The position numbers and the translations under genes were made by a program. Positions 35,878 through 45,975 of a DNA stretch of 54,185 nt are shown here, piece after piece. The notes beneath the pieces were generated by a model, which did not search any database, was not told where the DNA came from, and saw only the letters and a program-made list of their open reading frames with translations. Each line of letters opens with the position of its first letter. Position 1 is the first letter of the stretch. Origin of the DNA: Phormidium willei BDU 130791 (GTDB taxonomy: Bacteria; Cyanobacteriota; Cyanobacteriia; Cyanobacteriales; Geitlerinemataceae); contig LSZA01000015.1 of the NCBI GenBank assembly GCA_001637315.1, forward strand, positions 1-54,185, in the 5' to 3' direction.

Positions 35878-37428
35878 ATGAAAACTGCCATCAAAATACA
35901 GAATCTGTCGAAGACTTATGTTATCAATAAGCAAAAGCAAAAGGTTTTAGATAACGTTAATCTTGAGATTTTACCCGGTGAATTTATCTTATTGCGGGGT
36001 GATAATGGTTCTGGCAAAACAACACTTGTCAATCTAATTTGTGGCTTGCAAGCTGCTGATGAAGGGTTGATTGAAATCTTTGGAAAATCCCCCAAAGACC
36101 CTCAAGCACATCTAAAACTGGGGACGATGTTGCAACGAGCCAAACCCGTTGAAGGCTTGACGGTCAAAGAGACAATTCACCTGTTTCAAAGTTATTATCC
36201 TAAACCATTTGAGGTCAATGAAACGATTGAGCGATCGCGCTTAACAGGAAAACAAAATGACTATGCCACCAGTCTCGCCGGGGGACAGGCTCAATCCCTT
36301 TATTTTGCCCTAGCGATTGTCGGAAATCCCGATATTTTGATTCTCGACGAACCGACGAATAACTTGAGTGTCGAAGCACGAGCGAATTTTTGGAAACAAG
36401 TGCGAGAGTTTGACCGCCAAGGAAAAACCATTTTGGCCATTAGTCACAGTGAACAGGATTGTGATGAGATTGCTGACTTGGTGACGCGAGAATTGCGCTT
36501 GAGTAACGAGACAGGAGATGTCAAAATTCAGGAATTTCCTCGCTATCAGGCGCTTCTCAACTATTGCACAGAGTTAGAGGCGGCGGCGAACGTCAAGGCT
36601 GAGTCAAGTTCGCAAGAAAACACCTCGTTAACCTCTCAATCTGACCCTGGAAGCTTTAGCTTTAAAGCCTTTTGGGGACAGCTTTATGTGGAACTGCTGC
36701 AAAGCTTTCGTAAGGTTGATACGATTGTCGTCGGCTTAGGCCTGGCCATGGGGACTGGATTCTTCATTGAACAGAAGACCCCCGAGAAGTTTCAATCCCT
36801 GCTAGCCGCTTCTCTGGCGGCGCTGGTGATTTTTGTCTGTGTGAGTCAGTTTGGGGTTAAGATTGCTTCAGAGCGCGATCGCGGCTGGTTGAAGTTACTG
36901 CGCATTACTCCCCTGTCCTTTACAACCTATGTGGCGGCCAAAGTTGGGAACTTCCTCGTCTTAGCCTCTTTGATGACCGGATTAGCCTTTGCCAGTGGTT
37001 GGGGTGCGAGTCTGTTGAGTGAAACCAGTTCCTTCATGTGGGAACCCTGGATGTTTTACCTCAGTTTTATCCTGGTTCTCGGGGTGGTTCCCTTTGCCAT
37101 TTTTAGCTTCAGCTTGGGATATCTGTTTAAAACCGAATCCTTGCAATGGGCCACTTTAGCCTTACTCGCCATCATGGCTGTTAGCTTTGGCTTCAATATC
37201 TCTCCCTTATTCCCTGAATCCGTCCAACCCTGGATTGGGGATGCGGTTCTGTTCCTCCCCACCTATCACTACGGCCAACTGGTGGCCTGGATGGGAGACA
37301 TCCAACTCGGGAATGTATTCCGCTTTGACGGCTACCATTGGATTCATATCCTCTGGCTGCTGTGGTGGACCGTTGTGGCGGGGATGTTCGCGCGCTGGGT
37401 GTATCGTCGCGAACAACTCTCAGGATAG
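35878..37428 (+). CDS. Fused ABC transporter: ATPase plus ABC-2-type membrane domain
   Basis: 516 aa. The ATPase (1-220) has Walker A LLRGDNGSGKTTLVNL, a signature in the altered form TSLAGGQAQSL, Walker B PDILILDEPTNNLS and a switch His in AISHSEQDC. After a linker (about 225-265) the C-terminal half has about six membrane helices (from VDTIVVGLGLAMGTGFFI to IHILWLLWWTVVAGMFARWV). In ABC-2 exporters these domains are usually separate proteins with the ATPase distinct from the permease. This chain would dimerise to a full exporter. Substrate unknown; the Ig-like and small membrane proteins just upstream are likely partners. Confidence 0.85.
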   Translation: MKTAIKIQNLSKTYVINKQKQKVLDNVNLEILPGEFILLRGDNGSGKTTLVNLICGLQAADEGLIEIFGKSPKDPQAHLKLGTMLQRAKPVEGLTVKETIHLFQSYYPKPFEVNETIERSRLTGKQNDYATSLAGGQAQSLYFALAIVGNPDILILDEPTNNLSVEARANFWKQVREFDRQGKTILAISHSEQDCDEIADLVTRELRLSNETGDVKIQEFPRYQALLNYCTELEAAANVKAESSSQENTSLTSQSDPGSFSFKAFWGQLYVELLQSFRKVDTIVVGLGLAMGTGFFIEQKTPEKFQSLLAASLAALVIFVCVSQFGVKIASERDRGWLKLLRITPLSFTTYVAAKVGNFLVLASLMTGLAFASGWGASLLSETSSFMWEPWMFYLSFILVLGVVPFAIFSFSLGYLFKTESLQWATLALLAIMAVSFGFNISPLFPESVQPWIGDAVLFLPTYHYGQLVAWMGDIQLGNVFRFDGYHWIHILWLLWWTVVAGMFARWVYRREQLSG

Positions 37429-37465
37429 AGGCTAATTGGCCGGGGCCATCGGCTACAATTTTGGC

Positions 37466-38470
37466 ATGGATTTACTGCGATCGCTTCCCCTCGGACTCTA
37501 TCTCGAAAAACCCACCACCTGGCTACATCACCTCGATGCGCGAGTCAAACTAGCCTGGTTGATGAGTTTTCTGCTAACCCCAATTCTCGCGAACGAAGTT
37601 TGGCGACTGGGGTTAGTGGTGTTTCTGATTTTGCTAACCCTACTGGCGGGGATTCCCCTGCGAGTTTGGCGACAACAGATGGGATGGCTACTCTTTATCT
37701 GTGGCACAATTCTCATCGTTGGGTCCATTACTCCCGATGGCCTCCCCGATACTCATCAACCCCGACTCCCCCAGGATGAACTCAACTTCCCTCAGCAAGA
37801 GATTACCCCACCTTCGGAAGAGTCTCGCAACCCTTGGTATAACCCCTTCGGCTGGGGAACAACGGAGTCTGAGACGGACACCTCAGCCGAAGACGATGGA
37901 GAAAACAACGAACTCCCTCAACCGACGGATTATCGCTACGTTCTCCTCGAACAACCTCCCCTGAAGGTCACTCGCCAATCCCTATCTCTGGCGGTTCGCA
38001 TCAGTACCCTGCTGTTTACCCTCATCTACAGTACCAACCTCTATCTCTTGACCACCGCGCCAGAAGCCATTACCGATGGTTTAGAGGATTTGATGCAACC
38101 CCTACGCCGCTTTGGGGTTCCCGTCACAGAAATTGCGCTCACCCTGACGCTGTCGTTGCGGTTTCTTCCCCTGGTGTTGGAGGAAATCCAGAATTTAGGC
38201 CGTTCCGTGCAAACTCGCGCCATCAATTGGAAAAAACTGGGGTTTCGCGGAACCGCTAAGATTTGGCTGATTGTCGCCGAACGCCTGTTGCAAAACTTGC
38301 TGCTGCGGGCCGAACAAATTTCCGCCGCCATGGAAGTACGCGGCTTCACCAGTCCCAATCGTCATCGCGTCATTTGGCACGATGGACAGCTAAAATGGTT
38401 TGATAGTCTGGCGATCGCCCTGCTGATTGGCTTCTGGGTCCTCCGTAGCCTCTGGGGTTGGGAAGCGTAA
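37466..38470 (+). CDS. EcfT/CbiQ family energy-coupling transporter transmembrane protein
   Basis: 334 aa from the ATG at 37466; a TTG-initiated extension of ten codons is not supported. Starts LPLGLYLEKPTTWLHHLDARVKLAWL, typical of CbiQ/EcfT, with membrane helices at about 30-60 and 60-85 and after residue 170. The coupling helix has the family motif AAMEVRGFTSP (the A-R-G signature that docks to the ATPases) near residue 285. An unusual acidic/Pro-rich insertion (about 95-165) separates the helices. No EcfA ATPase or S component is adjacent, common for stand-alone cyanobacterial CbiQ proteins, so the vitamin or metal carried cannot be told. Confidence 0.9.
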   Translation: MDLLRSLPLGLYLEKPTTWLHHLDARVKLAWLMSFLLTPILANEVWRLGLVVFLILLTLLAGIPLRVWRQQMGWLLFICGTILIVGSITPDGLPDTHQPRLPQDELNFPQQEITPPSEESRNPWYNPFGWGTTESETDTSAEDDGENNELPQPTDYRYVLLEQPPLKVTRQSLSLAVRISTLLFTLIYSTNLYLLTTAPEAITDGLEDLMQPLRRFGVPVTEIALTLTLSLRFLPLVLEEIQNLGRSVQTRAINWKKLGFRGTAKIWLIVAERLLQNLLLRAEQISAAMEVRGFTSPNRHRVIWHDGQLKWFDSLAIALLIGFWVLRSLWGWEA

Positions 38471-38557
38471 CCCCGATAAACTCGCCAGAATATGTCAGAA
38501 TGGACGATGGCCTATCAAAAGGCACTGTAAAGACGAATTGAGCTAGGAGCTGTTTCC

Positions 38558-41143
38558 GTGGAGTCTCGCTACACCCCCGCATCCATCGAAGCCAAATGGC
38601 AAAAAATCTGGGACGAACAAGGACTCAGCGTCACCCCGGATGACCTGGACAAACCCAAGTTTTATGCACTCTCGATGTTTCCCTATCCCTCGGGAAATCT
38701 GCATATGGGTCATGTTCGGGTGTACACCATCACCGATGTGATTGCGCGACAGAAGCGGATGCAGGGATATCGTGTCTTAAACCCGATGGGGTGGGATGCG
38801 TTCGGACTTCCGGCGGAAAATGCGGCCATTCAGCGGGGAGTCCATCCCGCCAAATGGACGTACCAGAATATCGACCAGATGCGTCAACAGCTTCAGAGTC
38901 TGGGGATTTCCTTTGATTGGGACAAGGAAGTGACCACCTGTTCCCCGGACTACTATAAATGGACGCAATGGATTTTTCTGCAATTTCTCAACGCTGGACT
39001 AGCCTATCAGAAAGAGTCGGCGGTGAATTGGGACCCCGTTGACCAAACGGTTTTGGCCAACGAACAAGTCGATAATGAGGGTCGGTCGTGGCGTAGTGGC
39101 GCGAAGGTGGAACGGAAACTGCTCAAACAGTGGTTTCTCAAGATTACCGACTATGCTGAGGCACTCTTGTCGGATTTAGATAGTTTGCCCGGTTGGAGCG
39201 ATCGCGTCAAGTTGATGCAGCAAAACTGGATTGGCAAATCCACCGGCGCTTATCTGGAGTTTCCCATTCTTGGAGACGACGGACAAGCCGGTGATAGCAA
39301 AATTGGTGTCTTCACCACTCGTCCCGATACCGCCTATGGTGTGACTTATGTGGTTTTGGCCCCAGAACATCCCCTCACCTTGCAAGTAACCACTCCAGAC
39401 CGCCGCCAAGCGGTGGAAGCCTTCATCGAGGAGGTCAGCCAACAAAGTGAAATAGACCGGACGGCTGAAGATAAACCCAAACGAGGGATTCCCACCGGAG
39501 GAACCGCCATCAATCCCTTTACCGGGGAAGACATCCCGATTTTGATTGCGGATTACGTTCTCTATGAATATGGAACCGGTGCGGTGATGGGAGTTCCGGC
39601 CCATGATAGTCGAGATTTTAAATTCGCAACAGAGAACCACCTCCCAATTAAGGTGGTGATTGTCCCCGACGACGCGGACAACGCCGATATGGAGTTAAGC
39701 GAGGCCTACACAGACCCTGGGGTGATGGTGAACTCGGGACGCTTTGATGGAACCGCCTCGGAAAAAGGAAAACAGGCCATCATTGACTACGCCGAAGAAG
39801 AAGGATTCGGGAAAGCGCGGATTCAATATCGGCTGCGGGATTGGTTGATTTCCCGTCAACGCTACTGGGGTGCGCCGATTCCGGTGGTTCACTGTCCCAA
39901 TTGTGGCGCGGTTCCGGTTCCTGAGGACCAACTCCCCGTTGAACTTCCGCAAAATGTGGAGTTTAGTGGGAAGGGACTGTCTCCCTTGGCCCAGTTGGAG
40001 GACTGGGTGAATGTTCCTTGTCCGACCTGTGGAACCCCGGCGAAGCGGGAAACGGACACGATGGATACGTTTATTGATTCGTCTTGGTATTTCTTGCGCT
40101 ATCCCGACGCGCAAAATGAGACGGCGGCGTTTGAGATTGAGACGGTGAACGATTGGCTTCCCGTTGACCAATATGTGGGAGGGATTGAACACGCGATTCT
40201 CCATCTTCTCTATTCTCGCTTCTTTACTAAGTTTTTGCGCGATCGCCTCAATCTCAACTTTAACGAACCCTTCCAACGACTGTTAACTCAGGGAATGGTT
40301 CAGGGATTGACCTACAAGAACCCCAAAACCGGGAAATATGTCCCCGCGACGGAGATTCCCGATTTAGACCATCCCACAGACCCGGAAACCGGGGAACCGT
40401 TGGAGGCGTTTTACGAGAAAATGTCCAAATCCAAGCTAAATGGAGTCGACCCGTTGCAGGTGTTGCAAAAATACGGCGCGGATACCGCGCGGATGTTTAT
40501 TCTCTTCAAAGCGCCACCAGAGAAGGATTTGGAATGGGATGATGCGGACGTGGAGGGACAATATCGCTTCCTCAACCGCGTCTGGCGACTGGTGACTCAG
40601 TTTGCTGAGGACAATCCCCCCCGTCAACCGTTGGAGACGGGGAATCTCTCGAAGGAGGAGAAGGATTTACGTCGGGCCATTCATACGGCGATTCTGGAAG
40701 TCAGTGAGGATTTGCGGGATGAGTATCAGTTTAATACGGCGGTTTCGGAGTTGATGAAACTCAGTAACGCTTTAAATGATGCGGATTGTCAGGAGTCTGC
40801 GGTGTATCGGGAGGGGGTTGAGACGTTGGTGAAACTGATGGCCCCGTTTGCGCCGCATATTACTGAGGAATTATGGCAGATGTTGGGCTATTCTGACTCG
40901 GTTCATCAGCAAGGCTGGTGTGAGTTGGATGAGACGGCGTTGGTGTTGGATGAGATTACGCTGGTGATTCAGGTGAATGGGAAGGTTCGCGGGAATCTCC
41001 AGGTTCCGGCGGATGCGGATAAGGCGACGTTGGAACAGTTGGCGCGGGAGTCGGAGGCGGCGCAGCGTTATATTGCGGATAAGGAGGTGAAGAAGGTGAT
41101 TGTGGTTCCGAAGCGGTTGGTGAATTTTGTGGTTCCCAAGTGA
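38558..41143 (+). CDS. leuS: Leucyl-tRNA synthetase
   Basis: 861 aa, class I synthetase with a GTG start. HIGH motif in [18 protein letters not shown] (about residue 45), the CP1 editing domain (about 220-420, with [15 protein letters not shown]), Zn-type cysteines [10 protein letters not shown] and [10 protein letters not shown], the LeuS-specific [23 protein letters not shown] loop [12 protein letters not shown] (about 622) and the C-terminal anticodon-binding and LeuS-tail domains. Length normal. Confidence 0.98.
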   Translation: MESRYTPASIEAKWQKIWDEQGLSVTPDDLDKPKFYALSMFPYPSGNLHMGHVRVYTITDVIARQKRMQGYRVLNPMGWDAFGLPAENAAIQRGVHPAKWTYQNIDQMRQQLQSLGISFDWDKEVTTCSPDYYKWTQWIFLQFLNAGLAYQKESAVNWDPVDQTVLANEQVDNEGRSWRSGAKVERKLLKQWFLKITDYAEALLSDLDSLPGWSDRVKLMQQNWIGKSTGAYLEFPILGDDGQAGDSKIGVFTTRPDTAYGVTYVVLAPEHPLTLQVTTPDRRQAVEAFIEEVSQQSEIDRTAEDKPKRGIPTGGTAINPFTGEDIPILIADYVLYEYGTGAVMGVPAHDSRDFKFATENHLPIKVVIVPDDADNADMELSEAYTDPGVMVNSGRFDGTASEKGKQAIIDYAEEEGFGKARIQYRLRDWLISRQRYWGAPIPVVHCPNCGAVPVPEDQLPVELPQNVEFSGKGLSPLAQLEDWVNVPCPTCGTPAKRETDTMDTFIDSSWYFLRYPDAQNETAAFEIETVNDWLPVDQYVGGIEHAILHLLYSRFFTKFLRDRLNLNFNEPFQRLLTQGMVQGLTYKNPKTGKYVPATEIPDLDHPTDPETGEPLEAFYEKMSKSKLNGVDPLQVLQKYGADTARMFILFKAPPEKDLEWDDADVEGQYRFLNRVWRLVTQFAEDNPPRQPLETGNLSKEEKDLRRAIHTAILEVSEDLRDEYQFNTAVSELMKLSNALNDADCQESAVYREGVETLVKLMAPFAPHITEELWQMLGYSDSVHQQGWCELDETALVLDEITLVIQVNGKVRGNLQVPADADKATLEQLARESEAAQRYIADKEVKKVIVVPKRLVNFVVPK

Positions 41144-41224
41144 GGGAGGATGGCTGCGAGATGATGGAGGAGAGCCTAGGATAGACCCTCGGTTTATCCT
41201 AGGTTTGGGGTTGAGGGAGTTGTT

Positions 41225-42271
41225 ATGGTTGCAAAACGGACAATTGATGAGTTACATCAGTCAGCATCTTTGTTTTGGCCCGAAGTTTTAGTTCAAGAAC
41301 AACTCGAACAGAGTATTCTTCCGGTGCTGATTGAAACCCAACAGCAGTTTCTATCTATTCTCGCCTTAGAGTTGGACAATCCTCTGGATATCTTCACGGC
41401 TTTAGAAATATCAAAGCTCTCTGCAAATTTATTTTTAAAGCACCTTCTTGTTTTAGCAGACTTTGGAGGGGAGAAGCTACAGCGTTTAAATCAAGAGTTT
41501 AATTTACTGTTTCCTGAGGGAGAATTAGAGTATATTTGGGATAACCGACACTTTAGTTATCGTTTTGAGGTGTTACCCATATCAGGAACATTATCCAATC
41601 AGAAACTAAAGGTTTCTAGCCAGAAGTTGCTGTTAAGGAAGCAGACGCTGTCTGAAGTCTATCGAGATATTATCGTGATTCTCCTATTTGCAGGAGATTC
41701 CATAACCCCTGAAATTTCTGGAATTTTCAAGACTTGGGGATGTCAAATTGGACAATTCATGGGTCGCTACGATGAACTTTCAGAGTTTATACGCCAACGT
41801 TATATTTATGTCAGCCGTATCACCTCAGGAGCCAAAAGTAATGATTTGGGTCAGCTTTTGCAACGTCATATCTATCGGTATTTAGAAAAAACATTGACGA
41901 CGAAAGAGATTCAGGTAAAGCTAAATTCGACAATTCCAGGAGTTAGCCACCAAAAAACTGGCAAAAGAGATACAAATTTTGATATTGTTGTAAATAAAGC
42001 TGAGAAATATAGTGCCATTGAAATCAGCTTTCAGGAAACCACAAATAGCACGATTGAGCGTAAAGCGGGCCAGGCGAAATCGCGATTTGAGCAGATTGAT
42101 GGCTTAGGCCATAAGATTATTTATATTATTGATGGAGTTGGTAACTTTAAACGAAGGTCTGCCCTGAATACGATTAATGAGTACAGTCACTTACTGTTAG
42201 CATTTTCGGATTCTGAACTCAATAAGTTACACAACTTTATTATAAATTTTATAGAAGATGAAAACAGTTAA
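41225..42271 (+). CDS. Type II restriction endonuclease
   Basis: 348 aa, overlapping the DNA cytosine methyltransferase gene by 14 bp, the strongest evidence for its role. A plausible PD-(D/E)xK-type core is TNFDIVVNKAEKYSAIEIS, where Asp and Glu-x-Ser would be metal ligands, followed by a conserved-looking FQETTNSTIERKAGQAKSRF segment. The size, this segment and the partner recall BanI/HgiCI-type enzymes, but that identity is from memory and unverified. AT content is higher than in leuS upstream, suggesting transfer. Confidence 0.8.
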   Translation: MVAKRTIDELHQSASLFWPEVLVQEQLEQSILPVLIETQQQFLSILALELDNPLDIFTALEISKLSANLFLKHLLVLADFGGEKLQRLNQEFNLLFPEGELEYIWDNRHFSYRFEVLPISGTLSNQKLKVSSQKLLLRKQTLSEVYRDIIVILLFAGDSITPEISGIFKTWGCQIGQFMGRYDELSEFIRQRYIYVSRITSGAKSNDLGQLLQRHIYRYLEKTLTTKEIQVKLNSTIPGVSHQKTGKRDTNFDIVVNKAEKYSAIEISFQETTNSTIERKAGQAKSRFEQIDGLGHKIIYIIDGVGNFKRRSALNTINEYSHLLLAFSDSELNKLHNFIINFIEDENS

Positions 42272-43529
42272 ATTCATAGACTTATTTGCAGGAATTGGAG
42301 GATTACGCCTCGGTTTTGAACAGGCGCTTCAGTCTTTGGGATTTACCCCCGATTGTCTCCTCAGCAGTGAGATTGATAAGGAGGCGAGACAGGTGTATGA
42401 AGCCAACTTTTCCGAAACCCCCCAAGGCGATATTCAGACCATTACCTCCCTTCCCCCTCACGATATCTTGCTGGCAGGATTTCCCTGTCAAAGCTTCTCC
42501 TACGCCGGGAAAAAAGCGGGATTTGGTGATACGCGAGGAACCTTATTTTTTGAGATTTTACGTCTCATCGATAGCCAGAAACCCAAGGCGTTTATTTTTG
42601 AGAATGTTCGGGGTTTGGTTAGCCACGACCAAGGAAAAACTCTTAACACAATTCGCAAAAAAATGCAAGAGAGAGGCTATAGTTTTGACCTATTTTTACT
42701 CAATAGTTCTAACTACGGTGTCCCTCAAAATCGTGTTCGCGCCTATATGATGGGTGTTTTCAATCAAACTCCTCATTTTAAGTTAGTCTCCGATTTGGGG
42801 GCTAAGGATTCTCATTCCTATGACTCGGGCCAACTGTCTCTGTTTTCTGTATCTAAACCTCCTTGCAAGGTGAGAGATATGTTAGAGGAGAATCCCCCCC
42901 AACATTATGATTGTTCGGCAGAATTTACCACGGCGTTACAAAGGTTTCTTCGGGGAGATTTAGAAAAATTGCATGGTGTGCGACTGATTGATTATCGTGG
43001 TGGGAACTCGATTCACTCTTGGGAGTTGGGGTTACGGGGCGATTGCACAAGTGAGGAAATTGACTTGATGAATCGCTTTATTACGAAACGCCGTAATAAG
43101 GTGTTTGGTCAGCATCAGGATGGAAAGTTACTCACCCAGGCTCAAATTGCGAGTTTTTATAAAAACCCCAATTTAGGGGCATTGTTAGCATCTTTGGTGG
43201 ATAAAAACTATCTGCAAGTGATTGAGGATAAATATAAGCCAGTCGCGGGTAATTTTTCCTTTGAAGTCTATAAGTTTCTTGACCCCGATAAAATATCGGT
43301 GACGTTGGTGGCGAGTGATGCGAATCGATTGGGGGTTTATCATCGGGGACGAGTGCGTCGAATTACCCCCCGTGAGGCGGCCCGTTTACAGGGGTTCCCC
43401 GATTCGTTTCGACTTCATCCCAATGAGACGAAGGCCTATCGTCAGTTGGGAAATTCGGTGACGATTCCGGTGGTTAAGGCGATCGCCCAAGAGTTATTAC
43501 AAAACCTAATACCAGCAGCAAAGACCTGA
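42258..43529 (+). CDS. DNA (cytosine-5-)-methyltransferase of type II system
   Basis: 423 aa with the C5 methyltransferase motifs in order: I FIDLFAGIGGLRLGF (AdoMet binding), IV LAGFPCQSFSYAGKKAG with the catalytic Cys (about residue 77), VI FENVRGLVSH, VIII NRVRAYMMG, IX-X TPREAARLQGFPDSF and YRQLGNSVTIPVVKAIA. The long region between VIII and IX (about 180-365, with DYRGGNSIHSWELG) is the target recognition domain. It protects host DNA from the overlapping endonuclease. The start ATG lies inside the endonuclease gene. Confidence 0.96.
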   Translation: MKTVKFIDLFAGIGGLRLGFEQALQSLGFTPDCLLSSEIDKEARQVYEANFSETPQGDIQTITSLPPHDILLAGFPCQSFSYAGKKAGFGDTRGTLFFEILRLIDSQKPKAFIFENVRGLVSHDQGKTLNTIRKKMQERGYSFDLFLLNSSNYGVPQNRVRAYMMGVFNQTPHFKLVSDLGAKDSHSYDSGQLSLFSVSKPPCKVRDMLEENPPQHYDCSAEFTTALQRFLRGDLEKLHGVRLIDYRGGNSIHSWELGLRGDCTSEEIDLMNRFITKRRNKVFGQHQDGKLLTQAQIASFYKNPNLGALLASLVDKNYLQVIEDKYKPVAGNFSFEVYKFLDPDKISVTLVASDANRLGVYHRGRVRRITPREAARLQGFPDSFRLHPNETKAYRQLGNSVTIPVVKAIAQELLQNLIPAAKT

Positions 43530-43572
43530 TTTCCTGGGAAACCCTAAATGTCCCCGTAGCAACTCGAACCCA

Positions 43573-43605
43573 AGAAACCGAGTGTCTCCAAGACACCCGG
43601 TTTCT
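43573..43605. terminator. Bidirectional hairpin between R-M and SLH genes
   Basis: AGAAACCGAGTGTCT - CCA - AGACACCCGGTTTCT forms a 15-bp stem with one mismatch. It lies 44 bp after the methyltransferase stop in a convergent gap and can serve both strands. The right arm is the first of six tandem copies. Confidence 0.65.
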
Positions 43606-43675
43606 GACACCCGGTTTCTGACACCCGGTTTCTGACACCCGGTTTCTGACACCCGGTTTCTGACACCCGGTTTCT
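43592..43675. repeat. 14-bp tandem repeat x6
   Basis: Six perfect copies of GACACCCGGTTTCT. Repeats with the AGAAACCGGGT core are common in cyanobacterial genomes. Confidence 0.97.
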
Positions 43676-43685
43676 GAGTCTGGAC

Positions 43686-45836
43686 CTAAGCGGTCACAAT
43701 ATAGTCCGAATTAATCCCCGACAACTCCCACTTATTCGCATCCTTCAACGCTTGATAGACCATTGCCGCCACATCAGCCCGCGTGGCATCTTGGTCTGGA
43801 TGAAGTTTCCTGACATCAGGATGATTGACCACAAATTGCTTCTGGGTCGCCGTCGCCACCGCCGGTTCGGCCCAGGTGGGAATTTGGTCCCGGTCGTCGT
43901 ACTGATTCAGTAACTCCGCTGACCCACCTGAGAGGTCTAACCCATTCACCAACGACAACAACACTTGGAGTCGCTGCACATTTAAATTGGGGCCAAAGGT
44001 CGTTTCGGAAAATCCAGACAGGAATCCCCCCTCATAGGTCTTATCAATGGCGGCTTTCGCCCAATGGCTACTGGGGACATCCTGGAACTTGACCGTGGCC
44101 CGTTCCGGCCGGGGGTCGAACGCTGTGGCCAACAAGGCCGCATACTCGGCCCGCGTCATTTTCTTGTCGGGCCGGAAGGTTCCATCGGGTAAGCCATTGA
44201 TGACTCCCTTACTGGCTAACTCAACAATAAAGTCCTTGGCCCAGTGACCCTCAATATCGGAGAACTTCGGCACATCTGTGGCTTCGGCATTGACTAAATA
44301 GGCCGACTCAATCACGGGGAAATTGTCCTCCTGAACTAAGGCCTGATAGACCATCACCGCGACATCTGCCCGAGTTGCATCTAACATCGGTCGCAGATAC
44401 CGCAAACTGGGATAGTTGACCACTAACTTGGCATCCGTGGCTTTGGCTACCGCCGCTGTCGCCCAACCGGGAATCTGGGATTTATCGGTATAGAAGTTGA
44501 GATGATTCTGATTGCCCTCACTCAATCCCAACCCGGCATTTAACGCTAGCAAAACTTGGAGACGGGTCACATTATCCCCCGGACGGAAGGTGTTGTTGGG
44601 GAACCCAGAAATAAAGCCCATCCGCGTCACTTTCGTAATCGCATCGCGACCCCAAAAGTTACTGGGAACATCGGTAAAGGTCTTTGCTGACTCTGTTAGA
44701 GGTTTGTCAAAGGCTTGGGCCAACAACGCCGCAAACCCGGCCCGAGTGATGGGGGCGTTGGGTTTAAAGGTTCCATCTCCCATACCACTGACCAATTGCC
44801 GGTCAAATAAGGCCTGAATAAAGGGTTCGGCCCAATGACCCTTAATGTCCGTAAGTTCCGTGGGTGTGGGTGTGGGGTCGGGTGTGGGGGTTGGCGTAGG
44901 TGTGGGGTCAGGTGTGGGTGTGGGGTCAGGTGTGGGGTCAGGTGTCGGCGTGGGGGTTGGCGTGGGCGTCGGAACACCGCCATCGACGGCTACAAACTCA
45001 ACAGAACCCTGCACTTTATCGGGGTTGAGTTGGTTCCCCGCCGAGACGAAGGTTTGACTGGTGGCGTTCAGCAAGTCTTTGATGCCATTGTTGCGGAAGA
45101 CATTGCCCCCCGGTTCTTCGGCTTTACCCAAATCCGGGAGTGCTGAAGCGGTCGCCGATAGGCCATAATCATTGTTGTCTTCAATGATATTGCCCCGCAA
45201 CACCGGACGAGCGTCCCCATTGAGAACTAGCCCATAACGACTCTGCTGAATCAAATTATTGGCAATCAGGGGGGCGGCTTCCTCGCCGACCCCAATTCCA
45301 GTTCCATTGTTGCGAAGGGTATTGTTGCGGATTTCTCCTTTCGCATTTTTTAACGCCCATATACCATAAGAGGCGTTTTCTGTCAAGAGGTTGTTGTCCA
45401 AAATGGGTTTTGCCGTTCCCATAACGCGAATCCCCTCGCGTTTGCAGCCCTTGAGAGTACTATTGGCCACCGTTGGGCTACCGGACTCAATCCAAATCCC
45501 GGTACCACGAAGTTCGGGGTTCGAGACGGTCACTCCCCGCACTTGCGCTTCGGGGTCGAGGCGAATCGTTAAGGACTGATTGCCATCGGTCGTCCCGACG
45601 GTTCCTCCCCCAGTAATCAGGATATCTTTACCTTTATTGCCTTCATTGCCCACCAACTTGACTCCTGGGGGAACCGTCAGGGGAAAGGTTTCAGCGGTAT
45701 ATTGCCCGACTGCCAACTGTACCAAGGTCCCGGCTGAAGCTTGACCCAGGGCATGAGTAATGGTCTGAAATGGCTGGGTGGCATCACCTGGATTGCCATC
45801 ATTGCCCGTACTAGGATTGACGTAAAAGGTTGTCAT
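43686..45836 (-). CDS. Beta-helix (DUF1565) protein with six SLH repeats
   Basis: 716 aa from the ATG at 45836, where the conserved [20 protein letters not shown] begins; the longer frame upstream is not protein-like. Residues 1-280 form a DUF1565/right-handed parallel beta-helix (repeating [32 protein letters not shown] and similar turns). A Pro-Thr-Asp repeat linker (about 290-325) follows, then two sets of three S-layer homology domains (about 325-510 and 525-710) with [19 protein letters not shown] and [22 protein letters not shown] domains bind cell-wall polysaccharide. No classical signal peptide is visible, unusual for a surface protein. Confidence 0.88.
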   Translation of the reverse strand: MTTFYVNPSTGNDGNPGDATQPFQTITHALGQASAGTLVQLAVGQYTAETFPLTVPPGVKLVGNEGNKGKDILITGGGTVGTTDGNQSLTIRLDPEAQVRGVTVSNPELRGTGIWIESGSPTVANSTLKGCKREGIRVMGTAKPILDNNLLTENASYGIWALKNAKGEIRNNTLRNNGTGIGVGEEAAPLIANNLIQQSRYGLVLNGDARPVLRGNIIEDNNDYGLSATASALPDLGKAEEPGGNVFRNNGIKDLLNATSQTFVSAGNQLNPDKVQGSVEFVAVDGGVPTPTPTPTPTPDPTPDPTPTPDPTPTPTPTPDPTPTPTELTDIKGHWAEPFIQALFDRQLVSGMGDGTFKPNAPITRAGFAALLAQAFDKPLTESAKTFTDVPSNFWGRDAITKVTRMGFISGFPNNTFRPGDNVTRLQVLLALNAGLGLSEGNQNHLNFYTDKSQIPGWATAAVAKATDAKLVVNYPSLRYLRPMLDATRADVAVMVYQALVQEDNFPVIESAYLVNAEATDVPKFSDIEGHWAKDFIVELASKGVINGLPDGTFRPDKKMTRAEYAALLATAFDPRPERATVKFQDVPSSHWAKAAIDKTYEGGFLSGFSETTFGPNLNVQRLQVLLSLVNGLDLSGGSAELLNQYDDRDQIPTWAEPAVATATQKQFVVNHPDVRKLHPDQDATRADVAAMVYQALKDANKWELSGINSDYIVTA

Positions 45837-45975
45837 AATCGCTGAATTGATGATTCTATCAATGTTTTTCTGGGTCTCGGCCCCTTGAGGCACGAATGCA
45901 CCCACAGCTTCCAGGATAGCCACTCTAGGGGAGAATGGCGGCGGGGGAGAGACCCAATTGGCGGGCTGTCCAATT

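Noticed and set aside
43592-43675. Possible CRISPR array
   Set aside because: The 14-bp units are directly adjacent with no spacers, so this is a simple tandem repeat.
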